Below are positions 31,109 to 32,822 of a DNA stretch of 32,822 bases, in pieces. Location: contig MVBO01000159.1 in assembly GCA_002261195.1 (NCBI GenBank), positions 1 to 32,822 on the forward strand, in the 5' to 3' direction. The position numbers and the translations under genes are program-made. This DNA comes from Bifiguratus adelaidae (Eukaryota > Mucoromycota > Endogonomycetes > Endogonales). Under the pieces are notes generated by a model. That model ran no database searches, had not been told where the DNA came from, and was given only the letters and a program-made list of their open reading frames with translations. The first letter of the stretch is position 1. Each line of letters begins with the position of its first letter.

Positions 31109-32806
31109 TTATTCTTTGACAAGGATCAAGTCAAACTTGAAACCATTGACATCCTGTTCTTCGTCGGCCAACACCACAGCGTCCGCTTGTTGTAGAGCCG
31201 CTGGTTGGAGGTTGCGCTTCAAGACCTTCACAATGGTCTCCTCTTGCTCTTGAATGACCTGTTCGAGGACATTGCTCACATCATTGGCAAACTTGTAATA
31301 CATGAGCACGGTGTCGGTGGGCTGTAGATCGGCCTTCTTTCGGAGACGCTGGACGCGGTTGATAATTTCACGGGCAAGGCCTTCTTGTTGCAACTCGGGG
31401 TAGACTTCGCAGTCGAGCAAGATCAATACATCCTTATTGGTGTTGGTCTCATATTGATGACCAGAGTCGGCATCAAAGTATCGCACAACCTATGTCAAAG
31501 GCAGTTAGAAGGCTTCTCAGGCGATGCCCTTGCTCGCTCTCTCTTACATTAATGTCCTCCTCCACAAGCTCAATGCCTTCAACCGTCATCTTGCCATTGG
31601 CAACAAATGCCTTGACCTCTTCCGAGGTGAGCGAAGGAAGAGCCTTCTTGACACGGGGCGCATCTCTCTTGAGTTTCTGACCCAGGACTTTGAGATCGGC
31701 TTCGGCCTTGTACTTGACGCCATAGGCTGCTTCATCGGCAGTGACAATGACCGTCTTGACATTGAGCTCCTCGTAAATGTATTTTTCGAGCGCCTTAATG
31801 TCTTGGTGGTATACTGGATCGGAGTGAATGACCACCAATTCCTTGAGCGGTGTCTGGACACAAGGTCAGTAACACCACAGCTTCAGTTAATGACTCACCT
31901 TCAAGCTGATGGTCTTGCGCTCTCGTACGACACGTCCAAGGTCGATCACCGCCTGTAACCGGCTAACGGCGCGTTCGATATCAGCGTCAAAGTATTCCTT
32001 GCGGACTTCGGGGAAATCTAGAAAATGGACAGAGCGAATGTCCTTGGCATCGTTGTTTTCAGGAATGAATCCCTTGAGCGTTTGATACATGTTTTCGGTA
32101 AGGAACGGTGTGAAGGGTGCCTAGTACGAAAAGTTAGGTCCAAGAAGACCAACATCGCTATGCAACGTACCATGAGTTTGCACATGGTGTAGAGCACCTC
32201 GAACAATGTGTTGAGGGCTTGCATCGTATCCTCCTTACCGTTTTCACCCTAGCGTGGAAGGACATTCAGTTGCGCAAATCACGATGACGCGATGAATAAC
32301 TCTTTGTATCCTACCTTTAATCTTCTCCGGTTGAGTTTGACATACCAGTTCGTCAAGTCCTCAATCATGGTCAGCAAACGAGGTACGACAGTGTAAAGAC
32401 GATAAGCGGCCATTTCGTCGCGCACGAATTGCGTCAACGATTGCAAAGAGGCCAAGATCCATCGATCCATGACATTAGTAGACTTTTGCAGATCATGCGC
32501 GTACTGAAAATCCAATCCAAGATCCTATGTTCACCATGCATTAGACGTGTACTCCAGGGTCACATCACTCTGCTGACCTGTTTGACAACCACGGTTTGCG
32601 TGACAAAGAACTTGAAGGCATTGTACCAAGGCAAAAAGACGCTGCTGATGACCTCCTTCACACCTTCATCCTTGAATTTGAGCGTCTCGGCTCTGACCAC
32701 GGGAGAGTTGATGAGATACAGACGCAGGGCGTCAGCCCCGTATAGATCGATAATTTCAGTCGGTGGTGCATAATTCTTTAAGCGTTTAGACATTTTTTTG
32801 CCGTCA
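31109..32806 (-). CDS. ILS1: cytosolic isoleucyl-tRNA synthetase, C-terminal part
   Basis: This is the 3' part of the class I enzyme that charges tRNA-Ile. The 5' part lies beyond the right edge. Exons are 32806-32578, 32524-32315, 32248-32171, 32120-31899, 31853-31548 and 31489-31109. The visible intron remnant right of 32806 ends in CCAG. The first exon carries the catalytic KMSKS loop (GKKMSKRLKNYAPP), followed by DLYGADALRLYLINSP. The anticodon-binding helical domain follows (FVRDEMAAYRLYTVVPRLL, NWYVKLNRRRLKGENG, MAPFTPFLTENMYQTLKG). The C-terminal extension (YPELQQEGLAREIINRVQRLRKKADL) is typical of the eukaryotic cytosolic form and ends FDLILVKE. About 475 residues are visible. Confidence 0.95.
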
Positions 32807-32822
32807 CTGGAAGGATAGCAAA

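Noticed and set aside
1-32822. tRNA, rRNA, CRISPR, transposon or virus-like sequences
   Set aside because: I looked on both strands and found no cloverleaf, repeat-spacer array, terminal repeats, or transposase, integrase or reverse-transcriptase motifs.

Overview
The window is nuclear DNA from a fungus. A Zn2Cys6 (Gal4-type) transcription factor with a fungal-specific middle domain, a short GPI-anchored blue-copper protein, an MRP/YCF1-type ABC transporter and a fungal-style VPS3 are all present. Genes are tightly packed on both strands and cut by many small introns, mostly 45-70 nt. I placed about 53 introns by reading frame and family homology. That density fits an intron-rich lineage such as Basidiomycota, or another intron-rich group, and argues against budding yeasts. 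I cannot name the species.

Layout. Positions 1-2440 hold weak, unrecognised minus-strand coding sequence. The best model is a two-exon gene at 1012-1730. Positions 2441-17006 look like a detoxification or catabolism neighbourhood. An aldehyde dehydrogenase (2441-3928, minus) is divergent from a Zn2Cys6 regulator (4875-6929, plus), and their shared promoter carries CGG/CCG palindromes. Next come an aldo/keto reductase in many broken frames (7096-8284, minus), an intact phytocyanin-like cupredoxin (9105-9614, plus), a full-length 15-exon ABCC transporter interrupted by two in-frame stops (9947-15166, minus) and an intact second aldo/keto reductase (15873-17006, plus).

Positions 17090-32822 are mostly housekeeping genes: an AFG1-type mitochondrial AAA ATPase (minus), the TFIIH core subunit TFB1/p62 (plus) placed head to head with it, an XRCC2-like RAD51 paralogue (minus), a partial copy of a transporter's last exon followed by the complete MFS transporter (minus), the CORVET subunit VPS3/TGFBRAP1 (plus), an F-box-like leucine-rich protein (minus), and the 3' half of cytosolic isoleucyl-tRNA synthetase (minus), which runs off the right edge.

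Three observations stand out. Five of about 52 introns whose donor is visible start with GC rather than GT, all with the hexamer GCAAGT, and the reading frame supports each of them. Two neighbouring detoxification genes look dead while the regulator, the dehydrogenase, the copper protein and the second reductase look whole. The AFG1 and TFB1 start codons are only about 12-50 bp apart, so each gene's promoter must lie inside the other gene. I saw no rRNA, tRNA, CRISPR array, transposon or virus-like element, and nothing that amounts to a new defence or mobile system.
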